64,000 nucleotides of DNA, taken from Corallococcus sp. EGB. GTDB taxonomy: Bacteria; Myxococcota; Myxococcia; Myxococcales; Myxococcaceae. The stretch is taken from positions 5,537,356 to 5,601,355 of the forward strand of contig NZ_CP079946.1 of assembly GCF_019968905.1 (NCBI RefSeq), given 5' to 3'. Both the position numbers and the translations under genes were made by a program. The notes beneath the pieces were generated by a model, which saw only the letters and a program-made list of their open reading frames with translations, had not been told where the DNA came from and made no database searches. Positions 54,408 through 62,847 of this stretch are shown here, piece after piece (the stretch's first letter is position 1; the number at the start of each line of letters is the position of its first letter).

Positions 54408-55421
54408 GTGGACATCGACAAGCCCTACCTGCTGTTCCTCGGGGACGTGAAGGATCAGCTCGCGGCCAAGACGGCTCACGGCATCGTGGACTGGCGGCCG
54501 GAATGGTGCGTGGGTCAGCTGCGCCTCCCGGGCTGCGCGGCGGACTGTGGGCTGCCGGACATGGACCTTGCCCAGGCGAAGGCGAAGGGCGCGCGCACGC
54601 TGGTGGTGGGCGTGGTGAACCCGGGCGGGGTGCTGTCGGACGCGTGGGTGGAGACGCTGGTGCGGGCGCTGGAGTCAGGGCTGGACGTGGCCACCGGGCT
54701 GCACAGGCGGCTGTCCTCCTTCCCCGCCGTGGCCGCGGCGGCGGCGAAGCACGGGCGCAGGCTGCACGACGTGCGCTTCCCGGACCGGGACTTCGCCACG
54801 GGCCAGGGCACGAAGCGGCCCGGCCTGCGCGTGCTGACGGTGGGCACCGACTGCGCGGTGGGCAAGAAGTACACGGCGCTGGCGCTGGAGAAGGAGCTGC
54901 GCCAGCGCGGGTGGAAGGCGGACTTCCGGGCCACCGGACAGACAGGCATCCTCATCTCCGGGCGGGGCGTGGCGCTGGACGCCGTGGTGTCCGACTTCGT
55001 CTCCGGCGCGGCGGAGTGGCTCACGCCCGCGAACGACGCGGACCACTGGGACGTGGTGGAGGGCCAGGGGTCGCTCTTCCACCCCTCCTTCGCGGGCGTC
55101 ACGCTGGGCCTGCTGCACGGCACGCAGCCGGACGCCTTCATCGTCTGTCACGAGCCCACGCGCACGCGCATGCGCGGCGTGAAACACCCCCTGCCGTCCA
55201 TCCAGGACGTCATCGACCGCACGGTGCTGGAGGGGCGGCTGACGAACCCGGCCATCCAGTGCACGGGCATCGCCATCAACACCGAACACCTGGGCGAGGA
55301 CGACGCTTTGAAGCTGCTGGAGGCCACCGGCCGGGCGCATGGCCTGCCCTGCGTGGACCCCCTGCGAACGGGCGCGGGGCCCCTGGCCGACGCGCTGGCG
55401 AGCCGCTACCCGCGAGGGTGA
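54408..55421 (+). CDS. DUF1611 family P-loop protein
   Basis: This 337-residue protein matches the DUF1611 family: an N-terminal Rossmann-like part (ARTLVVGVVNPGGVLSDAWV) and a P-loop-like second part with LRVLTVGTDCAVGKKYTAL, RATGQTGILISGRGVALDAV and later DVVEGQGSLFHPSFAGVTLG. Relatives occur next to dipeptide epimerases and may ligate or modify an amino-acid substrate, but the reaction is not established. GTG 54408 is the first in-frame start that gives the family N-terminus (DIDKPYLLFLGD). It is followed after 60 bases by the YebC-family gene on the same strand. Confidence 0.85.
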   Translation: MDIDKPYLLFLGDVKDQLAAKTAHGIVDWRPEWCVGQLRLPGCAADCGLPDMDLAQAKAKGARTLVVGVVNPGGVLSDAWVETLVRALESGLDVATGLHRRLSSFPAVAAAAAKHGRRLHDVRFPDRDFATGQGTKRPGLRVLTVGTDCAVGKKYTALALEKELRQRGWKADFRATGQTGILISGRGVALDAVVSDFVSGAAEWLTPANDADHWDVVEGQGSLFHPSFAGVTLGLLHGTQPDAFIVCHEPTRTRMRGVKHPLPSIQDVIDRTVLEGRLTNPAIQCTGIAINTEHLGEDDALKLLEATGRAHGLPCVDPLRTGAGPLADALASRYPRG

Positions 55422-55481
55422 CACAGGCTCCATCTCCGAAAGCCTCTCCACCGGAGCGGCTCACGGTATATTGAGGACACC

Positions 55482-56210
55482 ATGGGACGCATTTTCGAGA
55501 CACGCAAGGCGACGATGTTCGCCCGCTGGAACAAGATGGCGAAGGTCTTCACCCGCATCACGAAGGACATCGTGATCGCGGTGAAGGCGGGTGGACCGAA
55601 CATCGAATCGAACCCCGCGCTGCGCCGGGCCGTGCAGAACGCCCGCGCGGCGAACATGCCGAAGGCGAACGTGGACGCGGCCATCAAGCGCGCCAGCGGC
55701 CAGGACCAGGCGGACTACCAGATCCTCCTGTACGAGGGTTATGCCCCGCACGGCGTGGGCATCCTGGTGGAGGCCGCCACGGACAACGTCACCCGCACGG
55801 TGGCCAACGTCCGCTTCCCCTTCACCAAGCTGGGCGGGAGCATGGGCACCGCGGGCAGCGTGTCCCGCCTCTTCGAGCACATGGGCGCCATCCGCCTGGA
55901 CGCGGAAGGGCTGAACGCGGACGAGCTGGAGCTGGAGCTCATCGACCATGGCCTGGAAGAGATGGGCGAGACGACGGGCGAGAAGGGCGAGAAGCAGCTG
56001 CTGCTGCGCTGCAAGTTCGCGGACTTCGGCAAGCTGATGTCGGCGATTGAAGCCAAGAACATCGCGCCGGTGTCCACCCAGTCCGAGTACATCCCCCTGC
56101 CCGGCACCCTGAAGGAGCTGCCGGAGGAGCAGGCCACGGAGGTGCTCAAGCTGGTGGACATGCTGGAGCAGGACGACGACGTGCAGCACGTCTTCCACAA
56201 CCTCGCCTGA
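55482..56210 (+). CDS. YebC/PmpR-family DNA-binding protein
   Basis: This 242-residue protein belongs to the YebC/TACO1 family: [20 protein letters not shown] at the start, [56 protein letters not shown] and [20 protein letters not shown]. Members regulate transcription and promote translation of proline-rich sequences. Length is normal. The N-terminus ([12 protein letters not shown]) is closer to the YeeN-type than to classic YebC (AGHSKWANIKHRK), so it may be a second paralogue. The upstream 60 bases hold a plausible promoter I cannot resolve. Confidence 0.92.
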   Translation: MGRIFETRKATMFARWNKMAKVFTRITKDIVIAVKAGGPNIESNPALRRAVQNARAANMPKANVDAAIKRASGQDQADYQILLYEGYAPHGVGILVEAATDNVTRTVANVRFPFTKLGGSMGTAGSVSRLFEHMGAIRLDAEGLNADELELELIDHGLEEMGETTGEKGEKQLLLRCKFADFGKLMSAIEAKNIAPVSTQSEYIPLPGTLKELPEEQATEVLKLVDMLEQDDDVQHVFHNLA

Positions 56211-56390
56211 AGCACCGGCCTCCGGCCCCCGTGCGGACCTCCCGGGGGGCGGGGCCACGCTCACGCGGCGTCCGAGCTGCTGAAGCTCCGCCGCGGTGAG
56301 CCGCGTGGATTCGTCCCAAATTGAAGGGATGCCGGGCCCGCGCTTGAAGCTTTCCCGGGCCAGGCAGCGTGCGGGTGTACGGGACCATCC

Positions 56391-58028
56391 ATGGTGGACG
56401 AGGGTGAAGGACAGGAGCTGCGAGACACGGTGAAGCGGCTGGAGGCAACGGTCGCGGCCCTGGAGGCGCGGCTCGCGAAGCTGGAGGCCCGCGAGCCCTC
56501 TCGCTCCGTGGCCGAGCCCGGCTCCCCGGCGGTCACGCCCTCCGCGGTGGCCCCCGAACAGCGGGACCTGGAGGCGCATGTCGGCACCTACTGGCTGAGC
56601 CGCCTGGGCATCGTGGCGCTCATCGTCGGCATCGCGTACCTCATCACGTACCACTTCGGGGAGCTGGGGGTGTTGGCGCGCGTGGGCGCGGGCTACCTGC
56701 TCAGCGCGGGCCTGGGCGCGTTCGGGTTGTGGCTGGCGCGGCGGCACCAGTTGTTCGGCCGCATCGTCTTCGGCGGCGGCCTGGCGCTGGCGTACTTCGT
56801 CACCTACGCGCTGCACTTCATCCCGGCGGTGCGGGTCATCGACAGCGAGGTGCTGGCGCTGGTGCTGCTCGCGGGGTTCGTGGTGGCCATCGTCACCATC
56901 GCGCACCGGATGCAGTCGGAGACGGTGGCGGGCATCGCGCTGTTCCTGGGGCTGCACACGGGGATGCTCAGCGACATCACCGCGTTCACGTTGTTGTCCA
57001 CCACGCTGCTCGCGACGGGCGCGCTGTTCTTCCTGGTGCGCAACCGCTGGGTCATCGTTCCCCTGTCCAGCCTGGTGGCTGTCTACAGCACACACGTCGT
57101 CTGGGCGGTGCGCACGGGCCACATGGCGCCGGGTGCGCCGGAGAGCGACCGGCTCTTCCTGAGCCTGGCCTTCCTCACGCTCTACTTCCTGCTGTTCTCC
57201 GTGGCGCTGCTCGTGCGCCCGCGCGACCTGCCCGTGCGCGCGAGCCTCGCCTTCACCCTGCTCAACTGGGTGGGCCTCACGTCGCTGGGGGCGTACGAAG
57301 TCTCCCAGGAGCAGCACTCGCGGCTCTTCAGCTTCCTCCTCGTCGTCGCGGTGGCGCACGGCGCGGGGGCAGCCGTGTCGAGGCTCCAGCGCGCGCCCGC
57401 GGCGCTGACGCATACGTACCTGGCCCTGACGGCGGTGACGTTCGCGCTGGCCATGCCCGCGCACTATGAGGACGTCGCGCTGGTGGCGGCGTGGACGGTG
57501 ACGGGACTCGTCGCGGGCCTCGCGGCGCGCGGCGTCGAGTCACAGGTGTTGGGGGCCGTGGGCGTGCTCATCCTCTACGTGGCGCTGGGGGCGTGTGAAT
57601 GGGAGACGCCGGGACGCCTGACGCTGCTCACCGGGTTGGTGGTCGCGTTCGTGCTGGTGGAGCGCGGCGGGACGGTGCGCGTCGCGGGCCTGCCCGCGCC
57701 CGAGGCCCGGCTGCCCTTCACCGCCATCTGCGCGGTGGGCGCGGGGCTGTCCCTGGTGGCGCTGGTGGGCGCGCGGATGCCCGAGGGGCTCGTCACGCTG
57801 GGGTGGGTCATCGCCGCGTTCCTCCTCTTCGGCGTGGGCTTCGCGGTGCGCGAGCGCTGGTACCGGCTGGCCGCGCTCGCGGTGCTGGGGCTCGCGCTGG
57901 GGCGGCTGGTGCTGTTGGACGTCGCGAAGCTGCCGGCGGATCAACGCGTGCTCACGTTCATCCTCCTGGGCGTCATGCTCCTGGTTGTCTCATACACATA
58001 CACACGGCTGCGAGATCGGCGCGGGTGA
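56391..58028 (+). CDS. DUF2339-type polytopic membrane protein
   Basis: This 545-residue protein starts with a short coiled coil (ELRDTVKRLEATVAALEARL) and then about 14 hydrophobic segments, for example LGIVALIVGIAYLITYH, VGAGYLLSAGLGAFGLWLA, IVFGGGLALAYFVTYALHF and VLTFILLGVMLLVVSYTY. The first membrane block (THVGTYWLSRLGI-like YWLSRLGIVAL) and the layout fit the DUF2339 predicted membrane protein family. No catalytic motif is visible. It is in the inner membrane. Function is unknown. It is preceded by a 180-base gap. Confidence 0.85.
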   Translation: MVDEGEGQELRDTVKRLEATVAALEARLAKLEAREPSRSVAEPGSPAVTPSAVAPEQRDLEAHVGTYWLSRLGIVALIVGIAYLITYHFGELGVLARVGAGYLLSAGLGAFGLWLARRHQLFGRIVFGGGLALAYFVTYALHFIPAVRVIDSEVLALVLLAGFVVAIVTIAHRMQSETVAGIALFLGLHTGMLSDITAFTLLSTTLLATGALFFLVRNRWVIVPLSSLVAVYSTHVVWAVRTGHMAPGAPESDRLFLSLAFLTLYFLLFSVALLVRPRDLPVRASLAFTLLNWVGLTSLGAYEVSQEQHSRLFSFLLVVAVAHGAGAAVSRLQRAPAALTHTYLALTAVTFALAMPAHYEDVALVAAWTVTGLVAGLAARGVESQVLGAVGVLILYVALGACEWETPGRLTLLTGLVVAFVLVERGGTVRVAGLPAPEARLPFTAICAVGAGLSLVALVGARMPEGLVTLGWVIAAFLLFGVGFAVRERWYRLAALAVLGLALGRLVLLDVAKLPADQRVLTFILLGVMLLVVSYTYTRLRDRRG

Positions 58029-58117
58029 AGACAGACACCGGCTCGCATTAAACCAGCTATTCCGTCATGATGCTGAATCCAGGTCCGTGCGCCACGACAT
58101 GGACCCATGGAGACGTC

Positions 58118-59749
58118 ATGCGCCGGTCCCGACTCGAAGTGTTGCTGGCCGCCGTCCACCCGCGAGTGCTGTGCCTGATGGCCTGGGGCGTCTTCACGAC
58201 CCAGGCGGCCTGTTCCCCTCTCTCCGAGTTCGAACCCGACGACCTCCTGGGGAGCACCGCCGCCGCGGTCACTGGGGGCAACATCCTCTTCGTGGGCAAC
58301 AGCTTCACGCACGGCAACGAGGAGCCCGCCTATTCGTACAACAAGGCCGCCGTCACCGACACGAACGGCTCGGGCCAGGGCGGCATCCCGGGCATCTTCA
58401 AGAAGCTGACGACGCAAGCAGGCTTCCAGTTCAACGTGAGTCTGGAGACGGCCAGCGGCCAGACGCTGCGGTGGCACTACACGAACCGGTCCTCCACCAT
58501 CGGGCAGGCGACCTGGGACACCGTCGTGTTCCAGGAGCAGAGCATCACGCCGCTGCCCCCCTCGCGCGGCGGCTCGCCCGCGGGCTTCATGGATGGGGCG
58601 CGCGACCTGCGCACGCTGGTGCGCGCCGCGAACCCATCCGCGAACCTGTACCTGTATGAGACGTGGTCATCGCCCACCTCCGTCGGCACACAGGGCTACC
58701 CGAGCGGGACCGCGGGGCTTCAGGCGATGCAGGCCGAGCTGCGCGACGCCTACTTCAAGGCCTACCGGGACCTGGGCTTCACGGGCGTGGCGCGCGTGGG
58801 CGATGGCTTCATGCGCGCGGTGGATCAGAACCTGGCGGACCCGAATCCCGCGGATGGCATCTCGCCGGGGATGTTCAACCTGTGGAGCGCGCAGGACAGC
58901 CGTCACTCCAGCAAGTACGGCAGCTACCTGTCCGCGGCGGTGCTCTTCGCGAAGGTCACCCAGGCGGATCCCCGCACGCTGGCGACGGGCGCGGGCAGCG
59001 CGGCGGCGGACCTGGGCATCAGCGCGGCCGACGCCGCCCACCTCCACCGCATCGCGTATGAGGTCAACGCGCTGGCGGACCCGGTCGTCAGTACGCCCAC
59101 GCGCCTGCACGTTACCGGTGCGACCTACACGGGGGCGGTGACGGCGGGGACGCCAGCCAACATCACGGGCAATGCGCAGCTTGTGTCGCTGACAACGTCG
59201 GAGGGCACGTTCACGAACCTCGTGGGCGCGACGGCCAACGGGCTCACCAGCACCAACACGCCGAGCTCCCGGGGCGCGGAGCCCGCGAACGCCAACGCGG
59301 CCGCCACGGGGCTGAGCATCCATGACGGCGCGAACAACCTGAACACGGGCAACTTCCAGTTCGGCACGGCCTTCACCGCGAAGACGCGCTTCTTCATCAT
59401 CGACAGCACGCTCACCTCCGCGACGCCCGGTGACGACGCCACGGTCACGCTCATCAACGCGTCCAACCAGATCGTGGGCAGCTACTCGCTGGCGCTGCTC
59501 GCGAGCGACTTCACGGGCTCCGCCGCGGGCAACACCTCCACGGCGCTGGCGACCGTCTCCTACACCAGCGGCGTGGCGAGCCTCACCGGCGACCCGGTGG
59601 GCACGGTGCAATCCAAGCTGGGCGGCGTGTCCTTCTCACTGGCGGACCTGGGCGTGACGGATGTCGCGAACATCAGCACCGCCACGGGCCTGCGCATCTC
59701 CAGCGCGACGCTGGATCCGAACGTGGTCGGCCTCTACACCGTCCCCTGA
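58118..59749 (+). CDS. Lipoprotein with SGNH-hydrolase-like domain
   Basis: This 543-residue protein starts with a signal peptide and probable lipobox (GVFTTQAAC). Residues about 53-280 look like an SGNH/GDSL-type (DUF4886-like) fold: NILFVGNSFTHGNE holds the candidate Ser of block I, and QDSRHSSKYGSYLSAAVLF the Asp/His of the last block. The remaining ~270 residues are Thr/Ala/Ser-rich beta-strand sequence without a recognised domain, ending GLRISSATLDPNVVGLYTVP. It may be a secreted esterase or carbohydrate deacetylase. ATG 58118 is chosen over 58067 because it directly precedes the signal peptide. Confidence 0.72.
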   Translation: MRRSRLEVLLAAVHPRVLCLMAWGVFTTQAACSPLSEFEPDDLLGSTAAAVTGGNILFVGNSFTHGNEEPAYSYNKAAVTDTNGSGQGGIPGIFKKLTTQAGFQFNVSLETASGQTLRWHYTNRSSTIGQATWDTVVFQEQSITPLPPSRGGSPAGFMDGARDLRTLVRAANPSANLYLYETWSSPTSVGTQGYPSGTAGLQAMQAELRDAYFKAYRDLGFTGVARVGDGFMRAVDQNLADPNPADGISPGMFNLWSAQDSRHSSKYGSYLSAAVLFAKVTQADPRTLATGAGSAAADLGISAADAAHLHRIAYEVNALADPVVSTPTRLHVTGATYTGAVTAGTPANITGNAQLVSLTTSEGTFTNLVGATANGLTSTNTPSSRGAEPANANAAATGLSIHDGANNLNTGNFQFGTAFTAKTRFFIIDSTLTSATPGDDATVTLINASNQIVGSYSLALLASDFTGSAAGNTSTALATVSYTSGVASLTGDPVGTVQSKLGGVSFSLADLGVTDVANISTATGLRISSATLDPNVVGLYTVP

Positions 59750-59756
59750 TGGGGAC
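59741..59756 (+). terminator. Hairpin at the SGNH gene stop codon
   Basis: GTCCCCTGATGGGGAC is a perfect six-base-pair inverted repeat with the stop codon TGA in its loop. No U-run follows, so factor-independent termination is uncertain. Confidence 0.35.
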
Positions 59757-60055
59757 GCCCCATGGGACATCGGATATCGGTCTCCTGCCGGTGGCTTTGC
59801 CGCCGCGGTCGAGGGTCTCCCCCAACGTGAGACCGCCCGCGGAGAGGAAGAGACGAGAGTCCGTGTCCGCCGAGGGCGAGTTCACCCCGTCATTCGCCAA
59901 GGCGCCGGACGCGTGCCGGAGGAACGCGCCGCGTCCACGCGCAACGCGCTTGGGACAGGCGCATCGCCTGCCTCCTGAGGGCCCAGGGTGGCATGGCCGT
60001 TGCTCAATCTGGCCTAAGCTCCCGCCGTCCTCTCCGCCGCGCCCCAGCCACGCCC
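59750..60055. other. Intergenic region before the patatin gene
   Basis: The ~306 bases hold no convincing gene. A minus-strand frame at 59673-59900 is protein-like at its N-terminal end but overlaps the lipoprotein gene's end and has no start signal. The region should contain the patatin promoter, which I cannot identify. Confidence 0.35.
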
Positions 60056-61663
60056 ATGAGCCAAGACGCCACGCCCCCTTCTTCCGAGAAACACGGTCCG
60101 CTTGGGCCGCTTGCGTTGTCCCTGTCCGGCGGCGGTTATCGCGCGGCGGCGTTCCACCTGGGGACGCTGCGGTTCCTCGAGACCGTTGGACTTCTGTCCG
60201 ATGTCGTGGGCCTGTCCACGGTGTCCGGCGGAACGCTCACGGGCCTGGCCTGGGTGGTGAGCCAGCTGGACGGCAAGCCGTTCAAGGCGTTCCACGAGAC
60301 GTTCTCCGACTACCTGCTGCGCACGAATGTGATTGCGGAGGCGCTCACCGGGCTGACCACCAACCGCGACCACGGCAGCCACGCGTGGGCCAGCCTCATC
60401 CGGTCCGCCGCGGACGTCTATGCCCGGCCCGACTTCCTGGGCGACCGGCGCTTCGGCGAGGTGCTGGACGCGGAGGGCCTCCCGATCCAGGAGGCCATCT
60501 TCAACACCACCGAGTTCCACACCGGCCTGGACTTCCGCTTCCGGCGCAGCAGGAACCCGAGCGCCCTCCTGGGCAACAACGGCAACCGGATGCCGCGCCC
60601 GGTGGCCAGTCACGCCCGGCTGGCGGACATCGCCGCCGCGTCGTCGTGCTTCCCGGGCGGCTTCGAACCGCTGGTGTTCCCGCAGCAGTTCCACTGGCCG
60701 AAAGACCATCCGCTCGACACCGCGCTGGCGGCGCTGGGGCCGGGCTTCCAGAACGGCCTGCCGCTGATGGATGGCGGCATCTACGACAACCAGGGCATCG
60801 ACGCCCTGTTGCTCGCGTTCAACCGGGAGGATCCACCGCCCACGCTGATCATCTCCGACGTCAGCGTGCAGGACCCGGAGATGTACAACGTCCCGGAGAA
60901 CCCGACGAAGCGCGGCTGGGTGACGCTGAACGGCGTCTCCTGGTTGGCCTACGGGCTCTTCTTCCTCACCCTGCTCTCCGCCGCCATCCTCGCGTGGCGA
61001 TGCTTCGAGACGGCTCGCGCGGGCGACTGGGAGCCCCGGGACTCCTTCCTCTACCTCATCCCGGGGGTGCTCACCGCGTCCGTGGCGACGGCGCTGGTCT
61101 GGGTCCGTGCGCGGCTGACGGACGGCATCACGCTGGTCAAGCGGCAGATGGATGTGGACCTCTGGCCGTCATTCAAGAAGCTCACCGTGCCGGAGTTCGA
61201 GCAGATGCTGGTGCTCCGCGCGACGTCGCTGCTGGCGCTGACGTCCAAGGTGTTCATGAAGCGGGTGCGCGGGCTCGTGTTCAGCCAGGTGTATGGGGAC
61301 TCGCGGTTCAAGGACCGGCGCATCTCCAACCTCATCTCCGCCCTCACCGTGGACCGGCCGGGCCTCTTCGCGAAGCACCCGTGGCTCAAGCCCGGCGCGC
61401 ACCTGGTGGCCGCGGGCACGCAGGCCTGCCAGATGCCCACCACGCTCTGGTTCACGGACGCAGCCCAGTTCACGACCGTGGAGGGCGCCGGCGCGGCCAC
61501 CATCTGCTACGTGCTCCTGCGCCACATCGTGGAGCACCACGCCGGGCAGTACGAGGCGCCGGGCCAGCCGCTGAATGACCTGTACGGGCGCCTGCGCCGC
61601 GAGTGGGCGGTGCTCAATCAGGCCAGCGCTCCATCCCAGGAGCTGCAATCCTTGGCGGCCTAG
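60056..61663 (+). CDS. Patatin-like phospholipase with two membrane spans
   Basis: This 535-residue protein has a patatin-like N-terminal half: ALSLSGGGYRAAAFHLGTLR (oxyanion loop GGGYRA, near residue 25), the nucleophile Ser in TVSGGT (near 57), and the catalytic Asp in LPLMDGGIYDNQG (near 240). The nucleophile elbow differs slightly from GxSxG, as in other members with SxSGG. Two hydrophobic segments follow near residue 300-350 (WLAYGLFFLTLLSAAILAW and YLIPGVLTASVATALVWV). The C-terminal part is helical and cytoplasmic-like (MLVLRATSLLALTSKVFMKR). It is probably a membrane-bound lipid acyl hydrolase. ATG 60056 gives the family start; the in-frame codon at 59993 is further away. Confidence 0.88.
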   Translation: MSQDATPPSSEKHGPLGPLALSLSGGGYRAAAFHLGTLRFLETVGLLSDVVGLSTVSGGTLTGLAWVVSQLDGKPFKAFHETFSDYLLRTNVIAEALTGLTTNRDHGSHAWASLIRSAADVYARPDFLGDRRFGEVLDAEGLPIQEAIFNTTEFHTGLDFRFRRSRNPSALLGNNGNRMPRPVASHARLADIAAASSCFPGGFEPLVFPQQFHWPKDHPLDTALAALGPGFQNGLPLMDGGIYDNQGIDALLLAFNREDPPPTLIISDVSVQDPEMYNVPENPTKRGWVTLNGVSWLAYGLFFLTLLSAAILAWRCFETARAGDWEPRDSFLYLIPGVLTASVATALVWVRARLTDGITLVKRQMDVDLWPSFKKLTVPEFEQMLVLRATSLLALTSKVFMKRVRGLVFSQVYGDSRFKDRRISNLISALTVDRPGLFAKHPWLKPGAHLVAAGTQACQMPTTLWFTDAAQFTTVEGAGAATICYVLLRHIVEHHAGQYEAPGQPLNDLYGRLRREWAVLNQASAPSQELQSLAA

Positions 61664-61752
61664 CGTTCCCGGGGCCGGCGGACGCCTCGGGTTTGGCGTG
61701 CATTGGTGGATGCCGTGAGTAGGATTCGGGCAGGCCCCCGCCCGGAGACCCC

Positions 61753-62160
61753 ATGGCATCCCTCACCGACCTGCAGGACCCCTACGAGCGCATCTACCTG
61801 GTCTGTGAACAGGTCCCCGCCGGGCAGGTGGCCACCTACGGAGATATCGCCACCATCGTCGGCGGGGCCTGCGACGCGCGCACCGTGGGCCATGCGATGG
61901 CGGCGCTCGGGTCACGAGCGGCGACCGTGCCGTGGCAGCGCATCATCAACCGCACGGGGGGTATCAGCACCTCCGGCTACCGCCAGCGCGAGCTGCTGGA
62001 GGCCGAGGGCGTCACCTTCGACGACAAGGGCCACGCGCGCATGGACCAGCACCATTGGAAGGGCCCGAGCGAGACCTGGGCACGCGCCCACGGCTTCCAT
62101 GTGCTGCCACCCCGGGACGCACCCGCAGCCGCCCCCGACGCGCAGCTCAAGCTCTTCTAG
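61753..62160 (+). CDS. Alkyltransferase-like protein (ATL), MGMT fold
   Basis: This 135-residue protein matches the DNA-binding half of O6-alkylguanine-DNA alkyltransferase: YERIYLVCEQVPAGQVATYG, DARTVGHAMAALG and VPWQRIINRTGGIS. The active-site Cys of the PCHR motif is replaced: PWQR here. This is the hallmark of ATL proteins, which bind alkylated bases and hand them to nucleotide excision repair instead of reversing them. The C-terminal tail has ETWARAHGFHVLPPR. Length suits the family. It is transcribed alone, 89 bases after the patatin gene. Confidence 0.9.
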   Translation: MASLTDLQDPYERIYLVCEQVPAGQVATYGDIATIVGGACDARTVGHAMAALGSRAATVPWQRIINRTGGISTSGYRQRELLEAEGVTFDDKGHARMDQHHWKGPSETWARAHGFHVLPPRDAPAAAPDAQLKLF

Positions 62161-62281
62161 GGCTCACGGAGCGTCCGGGCGACCTGGCGCGAGGGCAGAG
62201 CGCTCGGCGGCCCGCCTGCTTTTCACAGCGGAATAAAGGCGGCAGCCTCGCGTCCTCGCCCACTGCTTGGACCTCCGAAGA

Positions 62282-62827
62282 ATGCCCTCTCCCCTGCTGC
62301 GCTGGGGCCTTGTGCTCCTGGTCTGTCTGCTGGCACCCGTCGGGTTCGCGAAGGAGGTGAAGGTCCGCAAGTCCAAGGCGAAGCTCCCGCGCCTGGTGCG
62401 GATCCACACCGGACACCGGCTCCACCGCGACGCGGCGGCGGCCTTCGAGCGCATGGCGGAGGAGGCGCGCGCAGCGGGACAGCCCTTGCTCGTCACGAGC
62501 GGGTGGCGTTCGTATCAACAGCAGCGCTATTTGTGGCGCCGCTACCGCCAGGGCCTGGGGCCCAAGGCCGCGCTGCCAGGCCTCTCCAATCACAACCGCG
62601 GGCTCGCGGTGGATCTGGTCGTGGGCAGCGAGGAGGTGTCCCCCACGTATGACTGGCTCGCGGGCAACGCGTGCCGCTTCGGCTTCCGCCGCACCGTGGC
62701 GTCGGAGCCGTGGCACTGGGAGTACCGGCCCAGGAGCACGCCTGGGCCCCAGGACGGTGAGGACTGCCTGGGCCGTCCCGTGAACGTGGAGCCGGCGCCC
62801 GCGGTGGTCCGCCACGACGCGAGCTGA
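62282..62827 (+). CDS. D-alanyl-D-alanine carboxypeptidase, M15B (VanY-like)
   Basis: This 181-residue protein starts with a signal peptide (LLRWGLVLLVCLLAPVGFA) and is likely periplasmic. The zinc peptidase signatures are LVTSGWRSYQQQ, SNHNRGLAVDLV (the SxHxxGxAxD motif) and EPWHWEY (ExWHxxY, general base and third zinc ligand). Such enzymes trim the terminal D-Ala of peptidoglycan stems. ATG 62282 is chosen; a TTG at 62267 would add five residues. The gene converges with the histidine kinase gene at its 3' end. Confidence 0.9.
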   Translation: MPSPLLRWGLVLLVCLLAPVGFAKEVKVRKSKAKLPRLVRIHTGHRLHRDAAAAFERMAEEARAAGQPLLVTSGWRSYQQQRYLWRRYRQGLGPKAALPGLSNHNRGLAVDLVVGSEEVSPTYDWLAGNACRFGFRRTVASEPWHWEYRPRSTPGPQDGEDCLGRPVNVEPAPAVVRHDAS

Positions 62828-62847
62828 CCGGGGCCACGCCGGTTCCG

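Noticed and set aside
56211..56260. GC-rich inverted repeat after the YebC-family gene as a terminator
   Set aside because: Stem candidates are imperfect and no U-run follows on either strand.
59673..59900. Minus-strand 75-residue frame
   Set aside because: It overlaps the end of the lipoprotein gene, has no ribosome binding site and its C-terminal half is Arg-rich shadow sequence.
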